Assembly: GCF_029714365.1 (NCBI RefSeq)
Contig: NZ_CP121660.1
Span: 1,674,001 to 1,738,000 of the forward strand
Origin: Sinorhizobium terangae
Lineage (GTDB): Bacteria > Pseudomonadota > Alphaproteobacteria > Rhizobiales > Rhizobiaceae
Length of the DNA stretch: 64,000 nucleotides
Reading direction: 5' to 3'
Shown here piece after piece: positions 26,538-37,400 of this stretch. Within the stretch, counting starts at the first letter, position 1. Every line of letters starts with the position of its first letter. The notes beneath the pieces are model-generated. The model saw only the letters and a program-made list of their open reading frames with translations. It was not told where the DNA came from and ran no database searches. The position numbers and the translations under genes were made by a program.

Positions 26538-27566
26538 TTAGCTAGCGAGAGCGGTAATCTTCCGCGCGATCTCTTCAACCGGCAGGACGAAATCGACGAG
26601 ACCGGCGCTGATCGCCGATTTCGGCATTCCGAAGACGATCGAGCTCTTCTCATCCTGAGCGATCACCTTTCCGCCCGCCACATGCAGCGCCCGAAGACCC
26701 TCGGTACCGTCATCGCCCATCCCCGTCAGAATGACCGCGAGGGACTCAGCCCTGAAGGAGCGGGCGATCGAGCCGAAGAGATAGGACCCCGAGGGCTTGA
26801 AACCCTGGATGGGAGCCTCGTCCACGACGCGCAGGCGCGATTTGCCCGAGACGCCGAGCTGATGGCCATCCGGAGCGAGATAAACGGTCCCGGGTCTCAG
26901 TCGTTCGCCGTTCGCTCCAACCTTCACCTTAAGCGCAACCATTGAATCGAGGGATGCGGCAACACCGTCGATGAAGCCATTTGACATATGCTGCACGATG
27001 AGAATGGGCGCGGGAAAATCGGCGGGCAAGTCCTTCAATATCGAACGGATCGCTGCCGGCCCGCCGGTGGAGGCGGCGATGGCCACAATGCCGATCGGCG
27101 AGCTGGCGACCGGTCGCGCAGCGCCTTCGGCCGGCAGATCTCCGCTTGTCTTCTTGCGCCACTGGCGAACGACCTTGACCTGTGCCATGGCCTTGATCGT
27201 GGAGAGGAATTTGTCGATTGCAGCTTGTTCGAGGGACGCGTCGGATGCGGTCGGCGCCGGGATGACCGCGAGCGCGCCCGCGTCGAGTGCGCGCGCGGAC
27301 AAGGCGCCCAATTGCGAACCGTCTTGATATGACACCATCACGACTGGCGTCGGCGCGGTGATCATGATCTCCCTGACGGTTTCGGCAGTGTCGTTGTCGC
27401 GGAGCTCCACTGCGACGATGTCCGGCAAAAGTTTGCCGGTTATCCTTACCGCGTCCTTGCCGCTTCTTGCGACACCCACGAGCTCCACTGCAGGGTCGCT
27501 CCCAGCCGCCTTGTTGACGAGTTGTTCAAGGCCGGGCGTCGACGTCGCAAGTAGAATACGTGTCAT
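26538..27566 (-). CDS. cheB: CheB-type protein methylesterase with degenerate receiver
   Basis: A 342-residue protein. The methylesterase domain (about 155-340) is intact, with the catalytic Ser in AASTGGP, His in VQHM and Asp in MGDDG. The receiver domain is not: where CheB normally has VDDS and TLDVEMP, this protein has LATSTP and VAVELRDND, so the acidic pair and the phosphoacceptor aspartate are all replaced. Phosphorylation control by CheA is therefore unlikely in the usual way. It is the last gene of the chemosensory operon, 9 bases after cheA. It would remove methyl groups from the receptor encoded at 29704. Confidence 0.88.
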   Translation of the reverse strand: MTRILLATSTPGLEQLVNKAAGSDPAVELVGVARSGKDAVRITGKLLPDIVAVELRDNDTAETVREIMITAPTPVVMVSYQDGSQLGALSARALDAGALAVIPAPTASDASLEQAAIDKFLSTIKAMAQVKVVRQWRKKTSGDLPAEGAARPVASSPIGIVAIAASTGGPAAIRSILKDLPADFPAPILIVQHMSNGFIDGVAASLDSMVALKVKVGANGERLRPGTVYLAPDGHQLGVSGKSRLRVVDEAPIQGFKPSGSYLFGSIARSFRAESLAVILTGMGDDGTEGLRALHVAGGKVIAQDEKSSIVFGMPKSAISAGLVDFVLPVEEIARKITALAS

Positions 27567-27575
27567 CCCTCGTCC

Positions 27576-29714
27576 TCACACAACCCGGCGCATCGTTTCC
27601 AGGAAATGCTGCGCATCGAACTGGTCCTTCCTGAGATAGGCATTTGCGCCGGCACGCAGCCCTTGTATCTTGTCTTCAAGCGTTTCCCGGCCGGTCACGA
27701 GGACAACGGGCGTGTCGGGGAAACGCTCCGATCGACGAATGGCCTTGGTGAGTTCGAAGCCGTTCATGGCCGGCATATCGACGTCCGCGACAACCATGTC
27801 GGCGCCGCGGTCACGAAGCACGTCCAATGCTTGCTTGCCATTGCTCGCCATCGCGACATCGTAGCCTGCGCCCTCCAGGATGAGTTTCACCAACGTCCGC
27901 ACGTATTTTGAATCGTCGACGACGAGCACCTTGCGACGCGCTGCCGGAACCGGTTGGAGGACGCGCGCGCGGCCTGGTGATCGTGTCTTGGCGGCGGTCT
28001 CGGCGATCACTGCGATGTTCAGGAGGAGCGCGATACGCCCGTCAGGCAGCACCATGCCGGCGCTATAGCGACGAACCTTCGCAAGCCGCGGGCCGAGCGG
28101 GCGTGCGAGAAGCTCCCGCTCGCCGATAACGGCATCGACGAGTACCGCTACGGGCCCGCCCGGAGCGTCGACCACGACTGCCGGCAAGGCCTGCCAGGCA
28201 GCGCTGCGCCCCGGTCGCATCCCGAGCCAATCGGCAAGATCCACAAAGGGCATCGGACCGGAAGGGGCGCTGACGACGCACCTCTCCTCAGACATTGCGA
28301 AGTCTTGCGCGTGAATGCGTATCACCCGCCAGACCGAGGCAGTATCAATCGCAAACACATGCTCCCCAGCGATGACTTCCAGTGCGCGAACCGTCGCCAG
28401 CGTCAGGGGCAGCGTGAGGGTGAAGGCGGCACCTCCTGTCGGCACCTGCGACACCTCCGCTGTGCCACGCAGCCTTTCAACATTGCGCTTGACGATATCG
28501 AGGCCTATCCCGCGTCCCGATAAGCTGGTGACCGTCGCGGACGTCGAGACGCCAGGCTCGAAGACATGCCGCAGGAGCGCCGCTTCGTCATTCACTTCTG
28601 GCAGATGTTCGCCCGCTGCCTTGCTGAGGAAGGCTACATCCAGACCGCAGCCGTCATCCTCGACACGCACCTGCATCCGGTCTCCAAAGATGGCGGCCGC
28701 GATCAGGACTTTGCCCTTTTCCGGTTTTCCCGCTGCCCGGCGCTCCTCCGGCGGCAGGATGCCATGCGCGACCGCATTGCGCACGAGATGGCGCAGCGCG
28801 TCCTGCAGCCCCGAAAGGATGGAGCGGTCGATCTCGATCTCTCCGCCCTTGATTTCCAGTTCTGCCAACTTCCCCGATGCCGCCGCCATGTCCCGCACGA
28901 TGCGGTCGAGTCCCTTGCAGGCCTCCGCAAAAGGCTGCGTGCGCGCGTGTCGCACTTCGTGGTCAAGTGCCGTCGCGGCACTGTGCATCACCCTCACGTC
29001 CTGGCGCAGCGATGTGGCAAGCTGACGCAGTCCGTTCTCAATGCTAGCCGCCTGAGCAGCGAACTCGGGGCCGACCCCACGCAGTTTCCGCGCCTGCTCC
29101 CTCAGCAAGGACGCCTCCTCGGCGTGGCGCCGTATAGTCCCGTTGAAGGACAGTAATTCGCCGCTTCTGTAGAGAAGGGTATCCAGTCGATCGGCGGTGA
29201 CGCGCATTGAGCCGTCGGTATCGCTAGAGCGAACCGGCACCTTCAAACCCCCGTAAGGTGGACCGGACTTCGGCTTGTCGCCGCGGTGATCCGTTCTTCT
29301 CGCTACAGCGGCCTTCAGCGCATCGATTACGCTCTCACCATGCGTCGGCGGAGGGGTTTCGCCGGCCTCCAGGAACTGAGCCGCATCCCTGATTGCGTCT
29401 GCGGCCGACAGAAGCAGATCCAGTTTGGTTTTTTCGAGCACGATCTGCTCATTCAACGTGATGGAGAGTATCTCTTCCATCCAGTGACAAATCGCTTCTA
29501 CTCCCCGCACCCGGAGCAGCCCGGCCGCTCCCTTGAGGCTATGCGCCGTCCGTAGAAGCTGCTCCTGCAGGCGGAGCTTCTCATCGGCCTCGCCGGTGTC
29601 CTCAATGGCGAGCAAAGCCTGCTCCATGTCGGATGCACGTTCCCCCACCTCCTGGATGAACATGTGCAGCAGTTCCCGGTGGAATTCTTCGGGTTTCGTC
29701 ATGTCAGTTGCCAT
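27576..29714 (-). CDS. cheA: Hybrid CheA histidine kinase with C-terminal receiver (WspE-like)
   Basis: A 712-residue protein with domains in order: Hpt (1-110, His58 in [10 protein letters not shown]), a linker, dimerisation helices, HATPase ([32 protein letters not shown]), CheW-like domain (about 420-555) and a complete receiver ([22 protein letters not shown]) to the end. This is the WspE/FrzE type of kinase, which can pass phosphate within itself and to other regulators. No cheY lies in the operon; the separate LuxR-type regulator at 33525 is the nearest partner. Its start overlaps the end of the receptor gene by 11 bases. Confidence 0.93.
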   Translation of the reverse strand: MATDMTKPEEFHRELLHMFIQEVGERASDMEQALLAIEDTGEADEKLRLQEQLLRTAHSLKGAAGLLRVRGVEAICHWMEEILSITLNEQIVLEKTKLDLLLSAADAIRDAAQFLEAGETPPPTHGESVIDALKAAVARRTDHRGDKPKSGPPYGGLKVPVRSSDTDGSMRVTADRLDTLLYRSGELLSFNGTIRRHAEEASLLREQARKLRGVGPEFAAQAASIENGLRQLATSLRQDVRVMHSAATALDHEVRHARTQPFAEACKGLDRIVRDMAAASGKLAELEIKGGEIEIDRSILSGLQDALRHLVRNAVAHGILPPEERRAAGKPEKGKVLIAAAIFGDRMQVRVEDDGCGLDVAFLSKAAGEHLPEVNDEAALLRHVFEPGVSTSATVTSLSGRGIGLDIVKRNVERLRGTAEVSQVPTGGAAFTLTLPLTLATVRALEVIAGEHVFAIDTASVWRVIRIHAQDFAMSEERCVVSAPSGPMPFVDLADWLGMRPGRSAAWQALPAVVVDAPGGPVAVLVDAVIGERELLARPLGPRLAKVRRYSAGMVLPDGRIALLLNIAVIAETAAKTRSPGRARVLQPVPAARRKVLVVDDSKYVRTLVKLILEGAGYDVAMASNGKQALDVLRDRGADMVVADVDMPAMNGFELTKAIRRSERFPDTPVVLVTGRETLEDKIQGLRAGANAYLRKDQFDAQHFLETMRRVV

Positions 29715-31329
29715 GGTCAGCGAGCATTTCCTTCAGCCTCGAGCCCAACTCGTTGAGATCTTTCGCGGCCTCCTCCGCCTGCCGGATCGCCGAGAGATTC
29801 TGGCTGCTCGCCTGCTCGATGTAATGCATCGCGTCGTGAATATGCTTCATGCCCGCTTTTTGCTGGCCCGCTGAAGCGGCGATCTGGGCGACCGAGCGCG
29901 CCGAGTCGGCAACGATCGACTCGAGCTGCCGGATCGTTTCGCCCGCTTCGTTCACCGTCTCGAGGGCGCGACTGACACTCTTCGTGCCATCCTCGGCGCC
30001 AATCACCGCCGCGTTCGTCGCTTTTTGGATCTCCATCAGAATTCGACGGACCCGGGTGGTCGCGGACTTCGACTGGTCAGCAAGTGTCCTGATCTCACTG
30101 GCGACGACACTGAAACCTCTTCCGTGCTCGCCGGCGCGCGACGCCTCGATGGCAGCATTCAGCGCCAACAGGTTCGTCTGGTCCGCGATTTCGGCGACGA
30201 CCGAGACGATCTCGCCGATTTCCAGGCTGTTTTCCGCCAAGGAAAGAATGTCTCCGGCAATCGCTTCCGTGCGTGCGCTCACCGTATGCATCACCTGCAC
30301 CGTATCATCGAGCGCTCTGCGGCCTTCATTGCTGATCTTGACGGCCTGGTCATAGGAGGTCGCAACCTGTTGCGCACGCTGCGCCGCCTGCTCGGACGTC
30401 TGCAGTACCTCATCGACGCTTGTAACTGTTTGGGCGACGGCCGACGATTGCTCACGCATGCCTTCGACCTGTTGGGTGGTTCCGGCGAGGATCTCGGCGG
30501 CGGACGACGAAAGGTGTTGCGCCGTTTCCGAGATCATGACGAGTAGTTCTTCAAGCCTCTCCCTGCCGCTTCGTTCACTGTCGATCATTCCAGCTAGCCT
30601 TGCGGTCATGGCATTGAAGGAACCCCCGAGAATTGCGAGCTCGTCGGTGCCTTCCACAGGGGCCTTCTGCGCCAGGTCACCGGCAGCGATCTTTTCGGCC
30701 AAACTGGCGAGCGCGCGAGTACGCCGCACAAGGCGACGCGTGACGCGCAGTACGTGGAGGAGCATCAGAACCGCGAGAACCGAAAAACCAAGCTGCAACA
30801 CCTGCGAGCGCTGGAGCCGCGCGACTCCCGCCTGCTCGATTTGGCTGATCAATTCGTCTATTCGCGTGGCAAAGGTCCTGACCTTTGGGTCGAGCTCATT
30901 CAATGCGGCGTGATCGATCGGCGCATTGGCGATGGCTCTTTCCAGAGCGGGCCTCACCTCCCCCCGCCATTGTTGCCGGGCTCGTTCAAGCTGCGTGAGG
31001 GCGGCAGGATCGGTCGTCGCTTCCAGCCCCAATGTTTCGTCACCAGTGACCAGGCTCGTAAGCATCCGCTCGTTGCGGTCCATGAGGCCACGCAATTCGT
31101 CGGCAGCGGCGGCGCGAGCGGGGCCGTCCGCTCGTTCCAAGCGCCCGGCTGCATAGATCATCTGGTAGGCGACACGCTCCTTGCCGAGCGAAGACGTCGC
31201 AGCAAGATCGGCCCGCACCCGTTCCAGGGCAAAAAAGCTGGATCCAGCAAGCAGGGCCGCTGCGGCTACGAACAGCAGCATCGCCAACGCCAATGCGCCA
31301 TTGAGGCTATTCGCTAGTCGAGGACTCAT
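29704..31329 (-). CDS. Methyl-accepting chemotaxis receptor
   Basis: A 541-residue receptor with an N-terminal helix (about 10-32), a periplasmic helical part (about 33-185), a second helix (about 188-206), HAMP, and a cytoplasmic signalling coil. The hairpin tip is well conserved, split as [20 protein letters not shown] and [16 protein letters not shown]. The periplasmic part looks like a four-helix bundle; its ligand is unknown, and in Wsp-type systems it senses surface contact. Its first 23 bases overlap cheW. Confidence 0.93.
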   Translation of the reverse strand: MSPRLANSLNGALALAMLLFVAAAALLAGSSFFALERVRADLAATSSLGKERVAYQMIYAAGRLERADGPARAAAADELRGLMDRNERMLTSLVTGDETLGLEATTDPAALTQLERARQQWRGEVRPALERAIANAPIDHAALNELDPKVRTFATRIDELISQIEQAGVARLQRSQVLQLGFSVLAVLMLLHVLRVTRRLVRRTRALASLAEKIAAGDLAQKAPVEGTDELAILGGSFNAMTARLAGMIDSERSGRERLEELLVMISETAQHLSSSAAEILAGTTQQVEGMREQSSAVAQTVTSVDEVLQTSEQAAQRAQQVATSYDQAVKISNEGRRALDDTVQVMHTVSARTEAIAGDILSLAENSLEIGEIVSVVAEIADQTNLLALNAAIEASRAGEHGRGFSVVASEIRTLADQSKSATTRVRRILMEIQKATNAAVIGAEDGTKSVSRALETVNEAGETIRQLESIVADSARSVAQIAASAGQQKAGMKHIHDAMHYIEQASSQNLSAIRQAEEAAKDLNELGSRLKEMLADHGN

Positions 31330-31975
31330 GGATATCGGTCCTTACCGTCTCGTCGTCGGCGATGATCTGCACATCCTCAAGAAAGAATTGGCGGTCGTTC
31401 AATAGAATGTATCCGTCCACAATGACCGTTCCGGCCTGCGTCGTTCCGCGATACCAAGCTTTATCGCCGGGACCGGCCGTTGCCGTGCCGATTTTCTCCG
31501 AGGGAAGCATCAATATCGCCGGCGCGGCGTCAGACAGGATCAAGAACTCAGGGTGCGTCTGTCCGCATACGATCGCCCAGTCATTGGCCGCGCCGGCTCG
31601 TCGGGGGAGGTCGAGCAGTCCGCATAGATCGAAGACGGGAAGCAACTGGCCGCGCAAATCATAGATGCCATAGGCATGCGGGGGCATACCAGGAAGCGGA
31701 CTGACGCGTGGCTTCGAAACGATTTCGCAAACGTAGCGAATTTCCAGGGCAAACTCGCGATCCGCTAGCATGAAGGTCACAAGGCCTACCGCCTGCTCTT
31801 CACTCAGCCCGGCGAACGCATCGCCGGCCGATCGTGATGTTTGCTCATTCGGCGCGCCCGGATCTTGTTGTGCCGTTTCCAAAAGCGCCTCCGTCTGCTC
31901 TATCGCCGCCGCCATGCGCCTTCTGACGGCAGTCCAGTCGACCGGGCGAGCGGCGGGCCGGGAGGGTGTCGTCAT
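31307..31975 (-). CDS. cheW: CheW-type coupling protein
   Basis: About 222 residues. The N-terminal 75 residues are a variable helical extension; the rest is a CheW domain ([48 protein letters not shown]). It links the receptor to CheA. The start ATG at 31975 overlaps the cheR stop (ATGA); the longer frame to 32098 lies inside cheR and is rejected. Only one CheW is encoded, whereas the Pseudomonas Wsp system has two. Confidence 0.88.
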   Translation of the reverse strand: MTTPSRPAARPVDWTAVRRRMAAAIEQTEALLETAQQDPGAPNEQTSRSAGDAFAGLSEEQAVGLVTFMLADREFALEIRYVCEIVSKPRVSPLPGMPPHAYGIYDLRGQLLPVFDLCGLLDLPRRAGAANDWAIVCGQTHPEFLILSDAAPAILMLPSEKIGTATAGPGDKAWYRGTTQAGTVIVDGYILLNDRQFFLEDVQIIADDETVRTDIHESSTSE

Positions 31976-33336
31976 GGGCCTTCGCTCCCTGGACTTTGCC
32001 GGATCTTGCCGATTTCCCGCTGCGCACGCTCCGCGAGATGTCCGGCCGTCGTCTCGGGCATCAGGGAGACGCGTTCCTGCGGCGGACGAGAGATGCAAAT
32101 CAGGCGCACGTTTTCGAAGCTTCGGAGGGCCGCTTGCGGGTCGCTGTCTTTGAGACAGGCACCGAGAAAGAATTGCGCGGCTGCCAGAGTGCTGTCCAGA
32201 TAGACCACGCGTCGCAGCGCCGCGGCAGCCGCGGCGGTTTCTTCGTTGGCCATCTGAGAGAGCGCGTGGAGGAAATGTAGCTCCGCCGAGAGCGGGTGGC
32301 TTTCCGTCGCTTGCGCAGCAAGCCGCGCGGCTTCGCGAGTCTCACCCATATCGAAATGCGAGCGGATTTGCCGGGCAATAACCTTGAAGGTTTGGTCGCC
32401 GAGCTCTTTTCGCGCATCGCCAACACAAGCTCGAACAGGCGGCACGTGCGCGACAGGTTTTTTGGTCTGACCGTGCACGGAGGTCGCACATGAGATGGAA
32501 CTCCTGGTCGCGTGTGGATGGGCTATGATGCGCCGATAGACAACACCGGCAGGTGTGACCGAAGTCTCGAATGGTGCGTATTTCCACAAAGGTGGATCGG
32601 CGGGTGCCGTCAACAGCCAGCCTCCATCGGCGAGGCAGGCGAGTAGCTGACGCGCAATCCGGGGCACCGCGATCGCGTCGAGATGGACGAGCACGTTGCG
32701 GCAAAGGATCAAATCGAAGTCAGCCAATTGCTTTTCCGGCGCCGGAAGCTCGTCTGTACCAAGGTTCAGGTGAGCGAACTCGACCCGCCGGCGCAGTCGT
32801 TCGTGCAGTCGAAATCCTTCATCGCATGAGGTGAAATGGCGTTTTCTTTGCTTGTGATCCGTATTCCTCAAGGACCATTCGCCATATTCGGCCGCCTTCG
32901 CGATGGCGAGCGCCCTCCTGGAGATGTCGGCTGCACTTATTCGAACATCCCCCAAAAGACCTTCCTCGTCGCAGAGAATGGCAAGGGAGTAGGGCTCCTC
33001 ACCCGTTGCACAGCCAAGGCTCCAGATCCGGACGGGAGAGCCATCGGACTGCCGTCGCCGCAGTTCGGGAAGGATTGTTTGCCGTATAAGCTGGAATTGA
33101 TCTGGACCCCGAAAGAAATGCGTTTCTCCGACCGTGATCGCAGCGACCGCATCGTCGGTCAATTCCGCGTCCAGCCCCAGCCGATCGAGAAACAACCGGC
33201 TGTCGCCAATCCCACGCCGCACCATGAGCCGAGCGATCGCCGAAGCGACGTACCCTTTTCGGGAGGCTGGAAGACTGAGGCCGACCCTGTAGGCAACCTG
33301 TTCAGCGAAGTTTGAGGACGGCGCGTGTCCTGTCAC
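31972..33336 (-). CDS. cheR: CheR receptor methyltransferase with TPR-like tail (WspC-like)
   Basis: A 454-residue protein. The CheR N-domain (about 10-75) is followed by the SAM-binding domain (VGETHFFRGPDQF, SLGCATGEEPYSLA, LILCRNVLVHLD). Residues about 300-420 have helix pairs typical of TPR (SAELHFLHALSQMANEETAA, LAAAQFFLGACLKD). CheR-TPR proteins such as WspC and FrzF methylate the receptor's glutamates. It is the first gene of the chemosensory operon, which runs cheR-cheW-mcp-cheA-cheB with overlaps or gaps below 10 bases. Confidence 0.92.
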   Translation of the reverse strand: MTGHAPSSNFAEQVAYRVGLSLPASRKGYVASAIARLMVRRGIGDSRLFLDRLGLDAELTDDAVAAITVGETHFFRGPDQFQLIRQTILPELRRRQSDGSPVRIWSLGCATGEEPYSLAILCDEEGLLGDVRISAADISRRALAIAKAAEYGEWSLRNTDHKQRKRHFTSCDEGFRLHERLRRRVEFAHLNLGTDELPAPEKQLADFDLILCRNVLVHLDAIAVPRIARQLLACLADGGWLLTAPADPPLWKYAPFETSVTPAGVVYRRIIAHPHATRSSISCATSVHGQTKKPVAHVPPVRACVGDARKELGDQTFKVIARQIRSHFDMGETREAARLAAQATESHPLSAELHFLHALSQMANEETAAAAAALRRVVYLDSTLAAAQFFLGACLKDSDPQAALRSFENVRLICISRPPQERVSLMPETTAGHLAERAQREIGKIRQSPGSEGP

Positions 33337-33524
33337 CGGACACCCCCTTGCTCATTTGCCGGGCAGGCGCGAAGCGGGGGGCGGGATATGCTAGCTGTCG
33401 AAGCATGCTGGCGCATTTCGTTCCACATTCGTTTCCGTTGTTGTCGTCATTACGTCTTGGCATGCATTTACGCTACTCATCCGGATGGCTTAGACGGCGG
33501 CCTGTCCGACCGGACTATGTCGGC

Positions 33525-34208
33525 CTAGCTTTCGGTCATGGGCAACAGGCGCGCCCCTGCGGCGGCCGCCTCCTGGCGGTTCCTGACCCGCAGACTGCGG
33601 AAGAGTGCTGCCATATGGATCTTCACGGTACCCTCGCCGAGGTTCAGCTTGCGGGCGATTTCCTTGTTCGAGAGCCCCTGCACAAGGAGCAGGAGAACCT
33701 CGCGCTGCCTTGGCGTGAGGAACTCGATCGTGCGATGGCTCCGCTCGTCCTGGTTTCCGCGGACGAGCGGAGGGACACCTGCTTCTTCGGGAGGGGAGGC
33801 GCGGCCCGCGATCGAAGGCGGCACATAAACTGCGCCGTTGAGAACGGCGCCTAGTGCTTCGGCAAGCTCGGTCGCCCCGAGGCCCTTTGGCACATAGCCG
33901 TTTATGCCGGCCGTGAGGGCGGACAATATGTCCGATCGACGGGACGATGCCGAAACCACAACGACCTTCAGTTCGGGGTGAACATCGCGTACGGCAGCGA
34001 GGCTGGCTGCACTCTGCATCCCCGGCATCGCCAAATCGAACAACGCCAACAATATGTCGCCGCGCCCACTGAGTCTTTCAACGGCTTCATCGAGCGACCC
34101 TGCATCGATGATCTCCGTGAATTGCAGTTTGCTCTTCAGGATGAAGCCGAGCGCGATCCGGAAGAATTCATCATCATCGGCAATAAGTGCGACGCGTGAG
34201 GCATTCAT
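33525..34208 (-). CDS. NarL/LuxR-type response regulator
   Basis: About 227 residues. The receiver has acidic residues DDDEFF at 11-13 and the phosphoacceptor Asp58 in LFDLAMPG. The C-terminal LuxR helix-turn-helix reads LTPRQREVLLLLVQGLSNKE then IARKLNLGEGTVKIHMAALF. The start at 34208 follows gaggacaaggta; an in-frame ATG at 34247 and the frame to 34274 are possible alternatives. It lies beside the chemosensory operon, which has no CheY or WspR, so it may be the output of that pathway and could control the pilus genes. That link is inference. Confidence 0.88.
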   Translation of the reverse strand: MNASRVALIADDDEFFRIALGFILKSKLQFTEIIDAGSLDEAVERLSGRGDILLALFDLAMPGMQSAASLAAVRDVHPELKVVVVSASSRRSDILSALTAGINGYVPKGLGATELAEALGAVLNGAVYVPPSIAGRASPPEEAGVPPLVRGNQDERSHRTIEFLTPRQREVLLLLVQGLSNKEIARKLNLGEGTVKIHMAALFRSLRVRNRQEAAAAGARLLPMTES

Positions 34209-34423
34209 TACCTTGTCCTCGCCGGTTGTCTGGCGCTTGCGGGCCATCGATTCGGCTCGCCGGCGGTTCCGCAACTAACGATCGTCCCGGCGAATGCGTT
34301 CCCGTGTATTGCGCGTCAACGCGCAGTAGTACTGAGATTATGCCACACACGCAGCACGATGCGTAGGGTTAGATGCTCCTGATTGGCCCACAAAGCAGTC
34401 GCAACGCATGCTGTGCGGCCCCT

Positions 34424-37400
34424 TCAAAGCGAGCCGTCCTCGATCAACCTGGAAATTTCCCCTGCGGGCACGGGGCGCGAAAAAATATAGCCCTGAACCT
34501 CATGGAAACCTTCCGCATTCGCGATCGCCAGTTGATCCTCGGTCTCGATGCCCTCGATCGTCGTGGTCATCCCAAGGCTCCGGCCAAGCCCGGCGACGGC
34601 TCTCACGATTGCAAGCGATTCCTTCCCGTGCGGAAGGTCGCGGACAAAGGCTTGATCCACCTTGATCTTGTCGAAGGGAAAGGTTCTGAGGTAGCCAAGC
34701 GACGAATAGCCCGTTCCGAAATCGTCCATTGCGATTTTTACACCGAGGCTCCGCAAGTCGTGGAGCACTTGGACATTGTGCTCACTCTCGTCCAGCAGGA
34801 CCGATTCGGTGATCTCCAATTGCAGGCGCGCGGGATTAAGCCCGGAAGACGAGAGGGCATCGGCCACTGCCTTGACGAGATTGCGATGTTTGAACTGGAC
34901 CGGAGAGAGGTTGACTGCGATGCTTACATGCTCCGGCCATAGTGAGGCTTCGCGGCAGGCTTCAGCGAGTATCCACTCACCAATCGTCACGATCAATGCG
35001 GTTTCTTCTGCAATAGGGACGAACTCTGAAGGAGCAATCATCCCTCTTTCCGGATTGCGCCACCTCAATAGCGCTTCGCATCCCGTTACACGCCGTGATT
35101 TTAAGCTGATCAGCGGCTGGTAGAACAGCTCGAATTCGTTCCTTTCGAGGGCGCCCCTAAGTGCAATCTTCATCTTCTGGTGCGCCTGAAGTTGCGCGTG
35201 CATAGCCACATCGAAGCGCCTGTAAGTCCCCCGACCGCTTGACTTGGCGTTATAGAGGGCTATGTCGGCGGCCTTGATCAATTCGTCCGCCGAAGTCCCG
35301 TCATCCGGCGCAAAAGCAATCCCGACGCTCGCTCCGACAGTCGCGCTCACACCCTCAATGACGAACGGCTCGGAAAGGGTGTCGATTATCCGTTGGGCGA
35401 CGCGAAAGGCCTCTTCATGGGTCCTTGCTGCCAAATATATGATAGCAAACTCGTCACCCCCGAGGCGGGCGACAATATCCGTTGCTCTCACAGACTCGAC
35501 GAGTCGCGAAGATACCTGGCGCAACAAAGCGTCGCCGGCCGGATGCCCAAGAGTGTCGTTGATCGCCTTGAACCCATCGAGATCCAGGCACAGCACCGCC
35601 ATGCGCTGGGACGCGTGCCTCTCGCTTAGCGCCCGATCGAAGGATTCGCGGAAGAACATCCGGTTTGAAAGCCCGGTAAGCATGTCGTGCCTTGCCATGT
35701 GGGCTAGCTGCTTCTGGGCCTGAAGCTTGTCTTCCTCTGCTCGACGGCGCTCGGTTATGTCTCGACAGAAAATAGAGATGCCGTCTTGCGTCGGGGACGC
35801 GCTGGCCTCGATCCATGTGTCGAGCGACGGCAAGTAATCTTCAAAGAAGGACCGAACGCGCCGACTCATGACTTCCTGGCAGTGCTTGGCAAAATTCCCC
35901 TTGATCTCTTTGGGGAACAGCTTCCAGAAGACTTGTCCGAGCGCCTCGTCCCCGATGTTGAGAAGTCGCTTCACGTTCTCATTCAAGTAGCGAATTCGCC
36001 ATCCGGCATCTAGGAGCATGACGCTATCCATGGTGCTATCGAGAACCGACGATAGCTGATCGGCCGCGGCCTCGGCCCTCCTGTGCGCACGAATGATTTC
36101 CTCGCTGGCGCGCTTGGCGTCGGTGATGTCGCGCCAGATCGTAAGCATTCGGACTGGCCTTCCTTCATTTCCCAGGATGGGGGCCGCGATCACGTCCATG
36201 CATCTTTGCGCGCCCTCGGCATCGCGCACTGTGATCTCGAAGCGGGCCGTCTCCCCGGCTCTGACTTTTGCCCAACCCTCTAGAACCCTTTGTGCGTCCG
36301 CGTCGCTGCCGATAACGTCCCATGTCGTTTTCGTAAGCGGATCCCCCTCCGCGTGGCCGAAGATCCGCCGACCGGCTTTGTTCATAAGCAGCGGCTTTCC
36401 GTCCAGATCGAGTACGCGCACACAGTCGGGGCTGCTGTCGAAAATGCTTCTGATGAAGGCCTGCGATTCCTGTTGCGCGATCTCAGCGGCTCGGCGTTCC
36501 GTGATGTCGAGGACCGAGCCTACATATCCCAGAAATGTTCCATCGTCGGCAAAGCGAGGTTGGCCGACATCGATCACCCACGCCCACCTGCCATCGGCTC
36601 GCCGCAAGCGGTACTCGCTGCGGACCGGCTCCTTACCTGTTGCTGCGTGGAAGAATGTTTCTTGCACTTTCTCCCGGTCATCGGGATGGATCACATCCAC
36701 CCAGCCGAAACCAAGGGCCTCGGCTTCCGTTTGGCCGGTGGTCTCAAGCCAGAGGCGATTGAAGAAACTCGTGTCGCCCGAAGGGTCCGCTACCCAGATC
36801 ATCACCGGTGCGTCGTCGGCGATCGCCCGGAAGCGCGCCTCGCTTTCGCGTAGAGCCTCGACGGCGCGGCGAATATCGTCGACATCCTCAAGGACGCCAT
36901 ACCAGCGCGCAATTTCTCCAGCGCTGTTGCGCTTGGCCACCGCGCGGCCTCGGAACCAGCGGTAATGACCAGTTGCGGTCAAAAGCCGATATTCGACATC
37001 GAGGGGTTCGCCACTCGAAAGAGAGCGTTGCCACTGCGTGTGAACCATGGCGGCGTCCTGCGGATGCACGGCTTTTGCCCATCCACGTCCGAGCGTCTCC
37101 TTCTCGCCCAATCCGGTAAATTCGGTCCATCGCGGGCCTACTTCCAACACCTCGCCCTTCGCGTCAGCCGTCCAAGGAACCTGGGGATGCAAGTCTACGA
37201 GCGACCGATAGTGCTCTTCGCTGGCGCGCAGTGTTGCTTCGGTCTTACGAAGATGCGTGATTTCGACGATGGCGGCGACCAGGAATTTCTCTTCCTTCGC
37301 GCCAATCGGTATGCGCACGCAGCGCTTCTTGGTCAGCAGCGTCCGCGTGACGCCGTCTGGCGTGGTGATTTGCTCTTCGAGCTGACAGTCCTCGCCGGTG

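Noticed and set aside
33503..33520. Inverted repeat gtccg-ac-cggac just after the response regulator gene
   Set aside because: Short 5-bp arms and no T run; not convincing as a terminator.
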